From Candidatus Saccharimonadota bacterium (lineage in GTDB: Bacteria; Patescibacteriota; Saccharimonadia; Saccharimonadales; Saccharimonadaceae), in contig JAECRG010000001.1 in the NCBI GenBank assembly GCA_015999875.1, positions 107,330 to 171,329 of the forward strand: a stretch of 64,000 nt of DNA. Direction: 5' to 3'. Below the pieces are notes generated by a model. It searched no databases, was not told where the DNA came from, and was given only the letters and a program-made list of their open reading frames with translations. The translations under genes were made by a program, and so were the position numbers. This document shows positions 10,764 to 19,551 of the stretch, piece by piece (the stretch's first letter is position 1; each line of letters starts with the position of its first letter).

Positions 10764-10970
10764 TTAGCTTTTACGCTTTTTGACTTCGTTGCGTCCGAGG
10801 TTTTTCTTTGTCTCGGTGTAAGTTGCGTGCTTACGTGCAATTGGGTCATACTTCTTTAGTACGAGTTTGTCTGGAGTATTCTGGGTATTTTTGACCGTGT
10901 AGTACGTACGGTGACCAGACAAGTCACTCACGAGGCCAATCAGCTTGCGCTTTGTATTCTTCTTTGCCAC
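10764..10970 (-). CDS. rpmG: 50S ribosomal protein L33
   Basis: [55 protein letters not shown]; Cys-less form. Confidence 0.88.
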   Translation of the reverse strand: MAKKNTKRKLIGLVSDLSGHRTYYTVKNTQNTPDKLVLKKYDPIARKHATYTETKKNLGRNEVKKRKS

Positions 10971-11065
10971 TTTAACTTCCTTATTAGATTACCCTGCTTG
11001 GGTTTTGATAAGACTTTCAAAGTAAGATTATAGCAAAAACACCTCTTATGCGCAAGTACTTCGAC

Positions 11066-11560
11066 CTAGCGGAAGTTTACAAATTGCAGAGGCGCGTCGA
11101 TATCGAGCTGATTAACTCGGGTCATTACCGATTGCAACTCGTCTTTACTTGCACTCGTAATCCGTAGTTCGTCCCCTTGAATTACCGGCTTGGCCTTTTT
11201 GAACTCTTCACGAATTGTCTTTGAAATAAGTTTTGCGTTTTCTTGACTCAATCCTTTCTTAAAAGGAACTTCCTTGGTCGCTTGAAGGTTTGACTCTACG
11301 ATATCTTTGCTCAGATCAAGCACTTTACTGCTTACTTCTCGACTAGCGAGCTTCTTGCGTATGATATCGAGCACTGCATCAATCTGCCATTCGTTTGCAC
11401 CGACAATCTTAATTCCCTCTTTGTCCTTGAGCCAGTCAAGCTTGGCAGGAGTACCCTTGAAGTCGTATCTGCTAGCGATTTCTTTTTCCGCCTGCTGATA
11501 CACATTGTTCATTTCTGCTTTGTCGTAATCCGACACTATGTCTAAACTAAATGTTGCCAT
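11066..11560 (-). CDS. yajQ: YajQ family nucleotide-binding protein
   Basis: MATFSLDIVSDYDKAEMNNVYQQAEKEIASRYDFKGT; start at 11560 rather than 11677, which runs into the tRNA. Confidence 0.9.
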   Translation of the reverse strand: MATFSLDIVSDYDKAEMNNVYQQAEKEIASRYDFKGTPAKLDWLKDKEGIKIVGANEWQIDAVLDIIRKKLASREVSSKVLDLSKDIVESNLQATKEVPFKKGLSQENAKLISKTIREEFKKAKPVIQGDELRITSASKDELQSVMTRVNQLDIDAPLQFVNFR

Positions 11561-11619
11561 GCACCCATTGTAACACCTCTGGAAAATGTATGTCAGTTGT
11601 GGTAATCTGGTATAGATTT

Positions 11620-11695
11620 GCCGCGATAGCTCAGTTGGTAGAGCGCATCCATGGTAAGGATGAGGTCCTGGGTTCAAATCCCAGTCGTGGCTCCA
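11620..11695 (+). tRNA. tRNA-Thr (anticodon GGT)
   Basis: gccgcga/tcgtggc acceptor, CATCC-ATGGTAA-GGATG anticodon arm, TTCAAAT T-loop, CCA. Confidence 0.94.
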
Positions 11696-11770
11696 AATGA
11701 TATGTTTACGTATCCGTAACGGGTACGTTTTTAATTTACCGTGTGAATATATCGTATTATAGATACAAAC

Positions 11771-12877
11771 ATGAGCAATTCAACACACACAGAATCTCGC
11801 AAAAAAGTATTAATAGTAGGAGCCGGCGTAGCCGGGCTTTCATTGGCGATCTTGCTTGAGAAACAAGCTGTCGCGTTTGATATAGTAGAGCGTTCATCTG
11901 AAGCCAAGCCCCAGGGCTATAGCATCACATTACCGAGCGCAGGACTCGACGTGCTTAATCAACTAGGTATATACGAAGATATCCTCGCTGCTGGCAAGCG
12001 TGTTCATGGCGTGCACATTGACTCTGACGAGCATATCCCTGGGAGACTAATCAAGCTTGAAAATATAGTAACTGTGCGTCGCAGTGACCTATACCAGTGC
12101 CTTCTCGACCAATTACGCTCACCCGTTCATTTCGACACTATGCCCACGAGGTACATCACTCAAGCAGACGGCAAGACACTCGTGACGTGTAGCGATGGCA
12201 CCAGTCGCTTATATGATTTGGTAGTGGGTGCAGACGGCATGCACTCTCGTGTGCGCAACTATATTTTTCCGGAGGCTCAACCTAAGCCCGTAGGCGTGGC
12301 CTACTGGACATTTTTTGCTGAGGCAGCTCGCATACCGACGGGTGCAAACTATATCGCACAGACATGGAAACGGGGTAAATTCGTGGGCATGTTTCCTCTG
12401 CCTTCCTCGACAGGTATTGTGCTTAGTGCGTATATCTCACCCGATACGAATTTAGATACAATTGATATTGAGGCGCTGTTTGGTGATACAGAGCACCCTA
12501 TAGGAAACATTCTACGCACGTTTGATCCGAGCATCGCGTACAAAGGACACCTGAAGGAGGTAAATCTAGAGTCATGGAGCAAGGGTAATTTCGTATTGAT
12601 TGGTGATGCTGCACATGCAATGACTCCTGCTACGGGCATGGGAGCTACGGCTGGGCTGCTTGATGCAGTAGAGCTTTCACGCGCACTCACTTCCTTTGAC
12701 GAGTGGAGCAAGGCGCTTAGACTCTATGAGAGGGCCAGGAAATGCTCTGCGCACCGGGCCCAAGTGCGCTCACGACTCATCACGCACGCCATGCTTACGG
12801 ACGGAATAGCCGGAGGCCTAAGAAAAAAAGCCGTCCGACTATTGCCGGAACGACTCTTCTTGCGCCTTGTGTCCTAG
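11771..12877 (+). CDS. FAD-dependent monooxygenase (PHBH/UbiH-like)
   Basis: VLIVGAGVAGLSLAILLEK, VVGADGMHSRVR, GNFVLIGDAAHAMTPATGMGA. Confidence 0.85.
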   Translation: MSNSTHTESRKKVLIVGAGVAGLSLAILLEKQAVAFDIVERSSEAKPQGYSITLPSAGLDVLNQLGIYEDILAAGKRVHGVHIDSDEHIPGRLIKLENIVTVRRSDLYQCLLDQLRSPVHFDTMPTRYITQADGKTLVTCSDGTSRLYDLVVGADGMHSRVRNYIFPEAQPKPVGVAYWTFFAEAARIPTGANYIAQTWKRGKFVGMFPLPSSTGIVLSAYISPDTNLDTIDIEALFGDTEHPIGNILRTFDPSIAYKGHLKEVNLESWSKGNFVLIGDAAHAMTPATGMGATAGLLDAVELSRALTSFDEWSKALRLYERARKCSAHRAQVRSRLITHAMLTDGIAGGLRKKAVRLLPERLFLRLVS

Positions 12878-12880
12878 TGA

Positions 12881-13660
12881 CTACTGCTGAAGTGGTATGT
12901 TAAATACTGCACCGCCGCCAAGATATTCGGGCATCTTACCGTCCCACTTTTCGATAGCTTGCTTTTGCAAGTATTCCTGAGATAGTGTTTCACTCTGAGC
13001 TTTTTGAGCCTCGGCGTCAGTCTTTGCGGCTTCTAGATTAAACTTGGCACGTTCAGCATTTTGCTGTGCAACCTGCTTATCTTCGATGGCCTTGCTGAAA
13101 TTAGGACTAAATTCGAAGTTCGTGATACTCAATTCATCTACAGTAATACCGTACTTTTTTAAACGTTCGCTGATGATTTTTTGCGTCTCAGCTTTTAGCT
13201 CATTTCGCTTAGATATAAGCTCTGAAGCGCTGTATTTTGCGGCCGCAGCTTTGAAAACCTCATTGATCGCAGGTGTGATTACCTTGTCTTCGTAGGTTGC
13301 GCCAATTGTTTGATGAAGCTCACTAATGTTGTCGCGGCGGAGATTGTAGTTAAGCACAATCTGACTCGATACATCCTGCAAATCGCTGCTTGCGGCCTTA
13401 CTATCAACAGTCTGTTTTTGCAACTTGATATCATACATAGTTACTTTGTTTATGCCAAAAGGTAGTACGAGCGACATGCCTTCATTTAGCTCACGACCGG
13501 TCACCTTGCCGTACTGTGTTACGACGCCAACTTGGCCTGTGCCGACGACTTTTACGCTAGAAAGCACCGCCAAAACCGCCACGACGGCTGCTACAATTAT
13601 AATTAGTCTCTTTTTTCTCGTCATACCCTCACCCACTACTACTGCTTGTTTCATATACAA
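12881..13660 (-). CDS. SPFH/Band 7 (prohibitin-like) membrane protein
   Basis: N-terminal TM then VKVVGTGQVGVVTQYGKVTGREL... and coiled-coil tail; exact start uncertain. Confidence 0.82.
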   Translation of the reverse strand: MYMKQAVVVGEGMTRKKRLIIIVAAVVAVLAVLSSVKVVGTGQVGVVTQYGKVTGRELNEGMSLVLPFGINKVTMYDIKLQKQTVDSKAASSDLQDVSSQIVLNYNLRRDNISELHQTIGATYEDKVITPAINEVFKAAAAKYSASELISKRNELKAETQKIISERLKKYGITVDELSITNFEFSPNFSKAIEDKQVAQQNAERAKFNLEAAKTDAEAQKAQSETLSQEYLQKQAIEKWDGKMPEYLGGGAVFNIPLQQ

Positions 13661-13676
13661 GTCAGTATACTATGAA

Positions 13677-13964
13677 TTACTTCTTGCGAGTAGTAGGTTT
13701 CGTGACGGCTTTTTGCTGTTCAGGTATGCGAAGCAGTACAAATGACTGCAAAAGTGCCCACGCAACAGCATTGAAGAGGAAGATTGCTATACATATGAAT
13801 GCTCCGAGAAGAATTCTCTGGCCTAAATCATAATTGATCAGACCAATGATGCCTGCGCCAAGTACGAGTCCGATAGTCGCAATCAAATATGAATGCTGCA
13901 GTTTTTGGCGTGCGTCATAATTCAGATTCCAATTTTGTAAGCTCGTGATCAAAGTGGTGAACAT
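13677..13964 (-). CDS. Small membrane protein, hypothetical
   Basis: 95 aa with two hydrophobic helices. Confidence 0.5.
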   Translation of the reverse strand: MFTTLITSLQNWNLNYDARQKLQHSYLIATIGLVLGAGIIGLINYDLGQRILLGAFICIAIFLFNAVAWALLQSFVLLRIPEQQKAVTKPTTRKK

Positions 13965-14077
13965 AGTATAGACAACTCCTTATTACTAAAGTTTAACACT
14001 TTTATATGATTTAGTCAATATTAAGCATCATTACTCTTGTCAAAAGTGCGTATGTTTTGTAGAATAGTGAATGTTAC

Positions 14078-14154
14078 GCCGATTTAGCTCAGTTGGTTAG
14101 AGCAGCTGTTTTGTAAACAGCAGGTCCTGGGTTCGAGTCCCTGAATCGGCTCCA
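14078..14154 (+). tRNA. tRNA-Thr (anticodon TGT)
   Basis: gccgatt/aatcggc acceptor, GCTGT-TTTGTAA-ACAGC anticodon arm, CCA. Confidence 0.94.
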
Positions 14155-14204
14155 CGACAAAATGATGAATAGCTCATCGTTTTGTGTATGGAAATACGAC
14201 ATAC

Positions 14205-14289
14205 GCCGGAATCGTGTAGTGGCAATCACAGGAGACTGTAAATCTCCCGCCTTTCGGCTTCGTAGGTTCGAGTCCTACTTCCGGCACCA
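14205..14289 (+). tRNA. tRNA-Tyr (anticodon GTA)
   Basis: gccggaa/ttccggc acceptor, GGAGA-CTGTAAA-TCTCC, long variable arm, CCA. Confidence 0.93.
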
Positions 14290-14312
14290 AAACAGTATTT
14301 TTACGGAAATTG

Positions 14313-14334
14313 CCGCCCTCTGGGGCGGTTTTTT
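14313..14334 (+). terminator. Terminator after tRNA-Thr/tRNA-Tyr pair
   Basis: ccgccctctggggcggtttttt. Confidence 0.75.
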
Positions 14335-14383
14335 CTCTGGCGGTGCTGTCGCTTTAGCGACTTTGGCGGTGTCGGCTTGTATC

Positions 14384-14421
14384 TACGCTATATCTAGCGT
14401 CGGTACACTAGATATAGCGTA
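14384..14421. repeat. 14-bp perfect inverted repeat
   Basis: tacgctatatctag-cgtcggtaca-ctagatatagcgta. Confidence 0.85.
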
Positions 14422-14453
14422 TTCTAGAAATGGGAGACGATTAACACTTTGTC

Positions 14454-15188
14454 TTAGCGGTCGTTACCACGGTATATGTGCTGACCACTCGCGAGAATCT
14501 GCCGTGCTTCGTCGGGCTTTGCGTCGAGCTCGTCTACACTACGGAAACCTAGAGTCATGCTTGTACGAGTTTGTCCTGACGGATTATGCCCAACACCATG
14601 GAACAGGATACCGTTAAATAGTAGTACGTCGCCTTCTCTCATTGGCACTGGTACAGCCTGGTTCTCTAATCCGGCGTATTCTTCGTGCTCGGACATCCAT
14701 GTTCCGCCACCGTTCGCTTGCGGTACACCTACGTATGGCAGGTTGTGCGAACCAGGCACTACTCTTGTCGCACCATTTTCTACTGTAGAATCTTGCAGGT
14801 ATACCGCAGCAGTCATAAGGCCTCTCGAGGGCTGTAGAATATCACGATGCATCCCTTCGGCCGGCTCGCCTTGGCGATTATTGATTGTGGCATGATTGTG
14901 TCTATTTTTAACAAACACCACGTTTGGACCGAGCAATGAGACTAATGCTCCGACGAGCGCCTGGTTGCCGATAACTCTTTTCATGAGTTCGGGGTTGCGA
15001 TCATAAAGACCATACAACTTCTTGTTTGGGTTTTCGGAGTCAAAGTCTCCGCTTGATTTTTCTGCCTCGTCTTCGATAAACTCCCGTATTTCGGTAGTTT
15101 GCTCTGCGTCAAAAACGTTAGACAGCCTGTAGTATCCTTGGTCTCTGTAAAATCTTGCCTGTTCGTGGCTCAATGCTCCGTATTTCAT
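14454..15188 (-). CDS. Phytanoyl-CoA dioxygenase (PhyH)-like 2OG-Fe(II) oxygenase
   Basis: MHRDILQP (HxD), NGATRVVPGSHNLPYVG, distal His and TRTSMTLGFR. Confidence 0.8.
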   Translation of the reverse strand: MKYGALSHEQARFYRDQGYYRLSNVFDAEQTTEIREFIEDEAEKSSGDFDSENPNKKLYGLYDRNPELMKRVIGNQALVGALVSLLGPNVVFVKNRHNHATINNRQGEPAEGMHRDILQPSRGLMTAAVYLQDSTVENGATRVVPGSHNLPYVGVPQANGGGTWMSEHEEYAGLENQAVPVPMREGDVLLFNGILFHGVGHNPSGQTRTSMTLGFRSVDELDAKPDEARQILASGQHIYRGNDR

Positions 15189-15201
15189 GGAGCATATTAT
15201 A

Positions 15202-15735
15202 CTACAATTTACCTAAATAATCAAGAGCTAGATAGGCAACCTCAATGTCCGTCATCTGACCACTGCGTAGTTGCTGACGAAATTCATCAAGAGGCATGAG
15301 TACTAGCTCGGTCTGCTCAGTGTCGGTATCTTGAGGTTCGCCAACCTTCTTGCAGTTTGTGGCCACAAAACAATGGCGCTCCATAGTTGAATAAGCGTCG
15401 TCTAGACACGTACCTATCTCAACAAACTCACCCTCGTAACCAGTTTCTTCGCGAAACTCACGCCCGATTGACTCGAGTGCATTTTCACCCGGATCAAGGT
15501 AGCCACCAGGTAGCTCGTTCAAGACTTTGCCTGGTCCTGGGCGAAATTGGCGAGCCAAGATGATCTCATTGTTGTCGGTCAGCGCGACGACCGCAGCTGC
15601 CGGTCTAGCGTTGTTGATATAAAAATCAGCTTTGTTGCCACGCGGCATCAAAAAATCCACACGGTCAATATCCCACGCGTATTTTTTGTAAACTTGTTCC
15701 CTTTTTAGCACTTTCCAAGGTAGAATCGCCATCAT
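15202..15735 (-). CDS. NUDIX hydrolase (ADP-ribose pyrophosphatase-like)
   Basis: ELPGGYLDPGENALESIGREFREETGYEGEF Nudix box. Confidence 0.88.
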   Translation of the reverse strand: MMAILPWKVLKREQVYKKYAWDIDRVDFLMPRGNKADFYINNARPAAAVVALTDNNEIILARQFRPGPGKVLNELPGGYLDPGENALESIGREFREETGYEGEFVEIGTCLDDAYSTMERHCFVATNCKKVGEPQDTDTEQTELVLMPLDEFRQQLRSGQMTDIEVAYLALDYLGKL

Positions 15736-15741
15736 GCCCCC

Positions 15742-16548
15742 CTATACGTTATGCTTTTTATTATACCGCAGATGGCTCTGTAGTTCCATATCACCATCTG
15801 AAGCCATCCATGTGGCAACGGTACCAATATCCCTGAAAAACCGCTGACCATTATTGTATGCATACAACGCGTCGTGTTCCCATGCTCGGTGTAAGCAGTC
15901 TCTATACAATGACAAAAGTCCATCGTTGCTGGCCCAGGATTGCCTTCGTAAAAAATCCGGATCAATCACTACTGCGCCCGTGCTGCTAGCACGGTAGTTG
16001 CCCTTAACAGGCGCTACATCCTCATCCTTAAACTCGGCGGAATACACTACCTTACCCTGGCTATCGACCGCAAAAGCATCTTCGTTCGGGACACCTCGAT
16101 TCAGGGTAAGCGCGATTGATGCGACGCCGCCGATTTTTTGTTTGAGTGCAAATTGCCTCGTGAATTCCTGAAGGTCTATATCTAGGATTGTGTCGACATT
16201 TTGTACGAGTATCGGCCTAGCCTGATTGGATTTATTTGCATAATCGACGATACTGCCTCCGTGACAAATTTGCCGGTCGCTTCTGGTGACGCTGACATCT
16301 TGGTCGTCGCCATACATATCTTGCACATATTCATAGACGGCTGCCTGGTCTTCGGCCGATATGATGATATCTTGTATATTTTGCTGTCGCAAATTCGCTA
16401 TGTGGTGATCGACGAACTTGACTTTCGGAACTCCGATTTCAAGCAACGCTTTTGCAATACCTATTTCAGGGTCGGACGTAAAAAGCCCATTTAATCGCGT
16501 ACCTCGACCTCCTGCATTGATGTAGCCGATAGAATTTGAAGTTTCCAT
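15742..16548 (-). CDS. Sugar-nucleotide nucleotidyltransferase
   Basis: IGYINAGGRGTRLNGLF N-terminal signature; start METSNS at 16548. Confidence 0.75.
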   Translation of the reverse strand: METSNSIGYINAGGRGTRLNGLFTSDPEIGIAKALLEIGVPKVKFVDHHIANLRQQNIQDIIISAEDQAAVYEYVQDMYGDDQDVSVTRSDRQICHGGSIVDYANKSNQARPILVQNVDTILDIDLQEFTRQFALKQKIGGVASIALTLNRGVPNEDAFAVDSQGKVVYSAEFKDEDVAPVKGNYRASSTGAVVIDPDFLRRQSWASNDGLLSLYRDCLHRAWEHDALYAYNNGQRFFRDIGTVATWMASDGDMELQSHLRYNKKHNV

Positions 16549-16637
16549 AGTATGAATTATGACATCATACGTCATATTTACAATGTATTTGTTATCTGTC
16601 GAGTGTGAAGAGCGCGTAGCGCGTCCGCTATGCCGAC

Positions 16638-16796
16638 CAGAGCCGCGACGCCTCTACTGCCCCCCGCAGTAGGCGAACCACCAGCCAACCCCTTTTCAGC
16701 TAAAAAAAGAAATTCGGCGGGGGAAATCTCAAAAAAGGCAAAGGGGGCGGCTGGTGGGGCGCGTCCGCCTTTCGGCGGACAGGCGGCGCGGCTCAG
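16638..16796. repeat. Cross-shaped inverted-repeat element (two nested stems plus two opposing 7-bp hairpins)
   Basis: Outer 16-nt arms 16638-16653/16781-16796 (2 mismatches), hairpins 16654-16672 and 16763-16780, inner 18-nt arms 16678-16695/16740-16757 (2 mismatches). Confidence 0.8.
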
Positions 16797-16845
16797 ATTA
16801 GCATTTGGCTGCGAAATGGGTTCGGATTTCGGCGTAAAATCGCAC

Positions 16846-16883
16846 CAAATAAAATTGCGACCTTCTGGTCGCTATTTTATTTG
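16846..16883. terminator. Bidirectional intrinsic terminator
   Basis: caaataaaattgcgaccttctggtcgctattttatttg. Confidence 0.75.
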
Positions 16884-16926
16884 ATTTGTTCAAGTCATCT
16901 TCTTTTTGTCTAGTGCTCCAGAGAGC

Positions 16927-17598
16927 CTACATGACCACTTTGCGAGGCTGTTTTACAGTCTTCGTGACGCCTGTAGGCGCTTTTTTCGGTATGAGCAGGG
17001 ACTTGGCTTCTTCCCTGGCCGCATCAGCCATTTCAAGCTCATCTATGCGCTCGTACGCATCTGCCAAGATACGAAGCGACTGTGGATTTTTACGGTCATC
17101 AAACCCTACGGCGAGCTCGAGAGATTCAATCATCTTCTTTTTGTGACCGAGCTTTTCCTGCACTTTGGCATAGGCTATGTGTCGAGATGGAACCGAAGCC
17201 TCCATACTGATCGCCTGTTCAAATGCAAGAGCGGCCTTGTCGTATTTCTCCGTCTCGAAATATATCAGACCGACGTTGTGTAAGCTTGAAGCGCTCGGCT
17301 CAAGGCTCTGCGCAATTTCGAAACACTCTATAGCATCAGGAAACGCCTGCTGCTTGGCATAGAGTATACCAAGACGGTTATAGGCCGTGGCATTGCGTTC
17401 ATCGACACGCAAGATAGTCAGCAACGCCTTCTCAGCACGAAGATACTTTTTATCCTGAAGAGACTCTTGAGCAATTTCCCATAGCCTATCGAGCTTATCG
17501 GCAAATTTGAGCTTGGTCTCAGAGGCCACTTCGTGAATCGTCTGCCTATGAAATACGACAGCGAGACCGATGACTATAAGTAGTAGTAGTCCGAACAT
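16927..17598 (-). CDS. TPR-repeat protein with N-terminal TM
   Basis: ATAYNRLGILYAKQQAFPDAIECFEIAQSLEP...SLHNVGLIYFETEKYDKAALAFEQAI. Confidence 0.8.
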   Translation of the reverse strand: MFGLLLLIVIGLAVVFHRQTIHEVASETKLKFADKLDRLWEIAQESLQDKKYLRAEKALLTILRVDERNATAYNRLGILYAKQQAFPDAIECFEIAQSLEPSASSLHNVGLIYFETEKYDKAALAFEQAISMEASVPSRHIAYAKVQEKLGHKKKMIESLELAVGFDDRKNPQSLRILADAYERIDELEMADAAREEAKSLLIPKKAPTGVTKTVKQPRKVVM

Positions 17599-17642
17599 TA
17601 GTTACTATTGTACTACGAAGTACGCATCGTGTGAACTTCTCG

Positions 17643-18392
17643 CTATACGATACTGCGAAGAAGCTGCAGCTTGGTATTACCATTTTTGCGAATCGCTTCA
17701 TCTATGTCTAGCAGTAGCGCAGCCTCGTCGCGTAGGCGCACAGAGAATCTCGACTGTAGGAGAGTTCGATACATCACCTGGCATACGCCAATAAACTCTA
17801 GGGCAGTATCTCGTTTATCACCCACCTGCTTGATAATGACAAGGCGCTCATACGAGGAGCCGCCTACAAAGCGTTTCGCAAGCTCAAATAGCCTGCTCCG
17901 CTGTTCAAAATACCGAGAGTCTCGCGCCAGTCGTGACTCTTCGGCCCGAGATCCGCCCGCCATAAAGCGTATACGGGCCTGCGTATCTGCTGGAAGCTCA
18001 ATATTCGCGGTGCTCTGTATAATGACAGATTGCGAGCGGGAACGAATCGTATCAAGGAGCTGCATTGGTGTATGGGTCTGCAATACGAAATGCAAACCTC
18101 TGCGCGGCTCTTCCAGGAGCTTGAGTAGTGCGTTTTGAGATTGCACCGTCATCTTCGCAGCATCTCGCAGCACCACGATAGTACGAGTGTCTTTTTTGGC
18201 TGAACGCACGTCGATTTGAAGATTGCGAATATCGTCGATATAGATGCCCCTGCTCGTCTTTGTGGTGTTTGGATGCTCATCAACATAGAGCACCTCATCC
18301 TCTGTGGATGTTCGGGCATCCAGGTAGCTATCGAGCTGTTCGCCAGGTTCTCCTGCAACGATTACCGCTTGCGGAAGATACTGCAAGTTCAT
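17643..18392 (-). CDS. DNA polymerase III delta'-like (HolB-like) subunit
   Basis: IDDIRNLQIDV...TIVVLRDAAKMTVQSQNALLKLLEEPRRGLHFVLQT...TIRSRSQSV. Confidence 0.78.
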   Translation of the reverse strand: MNLQYLPQAVIVAGEPGEQLDSYLDARTSTEDEVLYVDEHPNTTKTSRGIYIDDIRNLQIDVRSAKKDTRTIVVLRDAAKMTVQSQNALLKLLEEPRRGLHFVLQTHTPMQLLDTIRSRSQSVIIQSTANIELPADTQARIRFMAGGSRAEESRLARDSRYFEQRSRLFELAKRFVGGSSYERLVIIKQVGDKRDTALEFIGVCQVMYRTLLQSRFSVRLRDEAALLLDIDEAIRKNGNTKLQLLRSIV

Positions 18393-18396
18393 GCGG

Positions 18397-19548
18397 TTAA
18401 ATTACCTCGTGAAAACTTGCTGGTACTGGTGCTTCAAACACCTTGCGAATTCCACCGGGAAGCGTGATCTCTAGCTTGTGCGCGTGAAGATACATGCGGT
18501 CCGCAGACTCCTTACCATACACTTTATCACCAAGAATCGGCGTGCCGATATACGCCATATGGACACGAAGCTGATGTGTCCTACCGGTGCGAGGCTTAAG
18601 TGTCACTAGGGTGTGCGTATCACCCACTTCCTCAACTTCATAAACCGTCTCTGCTGTCTTGCCACTCGCATCAACACGAAATGTACTTGGGGCTGATGGA
18701 TTACGGCCGATAGGTAGATCTATCTTGGCTTTTTCTTGCTCAGGTGTACCCGAAACCACTGCCGCATACGTCTTTTTGGTAGTGCGGTTTGTAAACTGCT
18801 TGCTGATCATACTCGCTGCTTCATCATTTTTCACCATCAAGAGAACGCCGCTGGTGTCGCGATCGAGACGGTGTATGATTCCTGGTCGATTGGTGTCTGC
18901 TTTGTAGCTCGTCTTGTCTTTGACGAAATCTGCCGCAGTGTATTCTTCTGCCAAAGCGCCTTTTGCGTGAGTGAGTAGCCCGACAGGTTTGTTGATCACT
19001 ACTACATTGTCGTCTTCGTAAATCACTTCTATCTCAGTAGTCTCTATCACCGCCTCGACCGACTGTATTGTAATCACATCTGAATCCTTGACGGCACGCT
19101 TGGAAGAAAGTTCAACTTCACCATTAATAAGTACTTCACCTCGGCTAATGCGCTTTTGGTATGTGCTGCGTGATTCACCACCGAAACGCTCCACAAGTGC
19201 GAGATCAAGTCTTGCAGATTGAGGCTCATCACGGAGGAGATAGACCTCTTTTGCGCGGTACGGCAGTGCGTAAGTGGTGAGACTAGTATGCTGAGGAAGT
19301 GGTAAGAGTACATAGAAGTGTTCTTTGCCAGATTCAAGGGCCATTTCATAGACATAGTCTTCGTCATCTTCGGCAGCACCATCGATGAGTACTGCATAGT
19401 TTTTTTTGCCCACAGCAAAGCGAATCAGTACGTTTTTTTCGTGAGGTTTGGATTTACTAATACGCTCAATATGCCGTGGCATTACGTCGTCTTGGACTTC
19501 ATGAAACATGCGAAGTATAGCGACGAGATCTGATGAATCAAATTTCAT
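18397..19548 (-). CDS. RluA-family pseudouridine synthase with N-terminal extension
   Basis: GIIHRLDRDTSGVLLMVKN, PRTGRTHQLRVHMAYIGTPILGD; S4 domain preceded by about 115 unassigned residues. Confidence 0.87.
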   Translation of the reverse strand: MKFDSSDLVAILRMFHEVQDDVMPRHIERISKSKPHEKNVLIRFAVGKKNYAVLIDGAAEDDEDYVYEMALESGKEHFYVLLPLPQHTSLTTYALPYRAKEVYLLRDEPQSARLDLALVERFGGESRSTYQKRISRGEVLINGEVELSSKRAVKDSDVITIQSVEAVIETTEIEVIYEDDNVVVINKPVGLLTHAKGALAEEYTAADFVKDKTSYKADTNRPGIIHRLDRDTSGVLLMVKNDEAASMISKQFTNRTTKKTYAAVVSGTPEQEKAKIDLPIGRNPSAPSTFRVDASGKTAETVYEVEEVGDTHTLVTLKPRTGRTHQLRVHMAYIGTPILGDKVYGKESADRMYLHAHKLEITLPGGIRKVFEAPVPASFHEVI

Positions 19549-19551
19549 ATC

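Noticed and set aside
11066-11677. Long start (11677) for YajQ
   Set aside because: The N-terminal extension is the reverse complement of tRNA-Thr; the start at 11560 matches the YajQ family
16630-16884. 84-aa plus-strand ORF over the GC-rich element
   Set aside because: Low-complexity translation, overlaps the inverted-repeat structure and terminator, no recognisable domain; treated as non-coding
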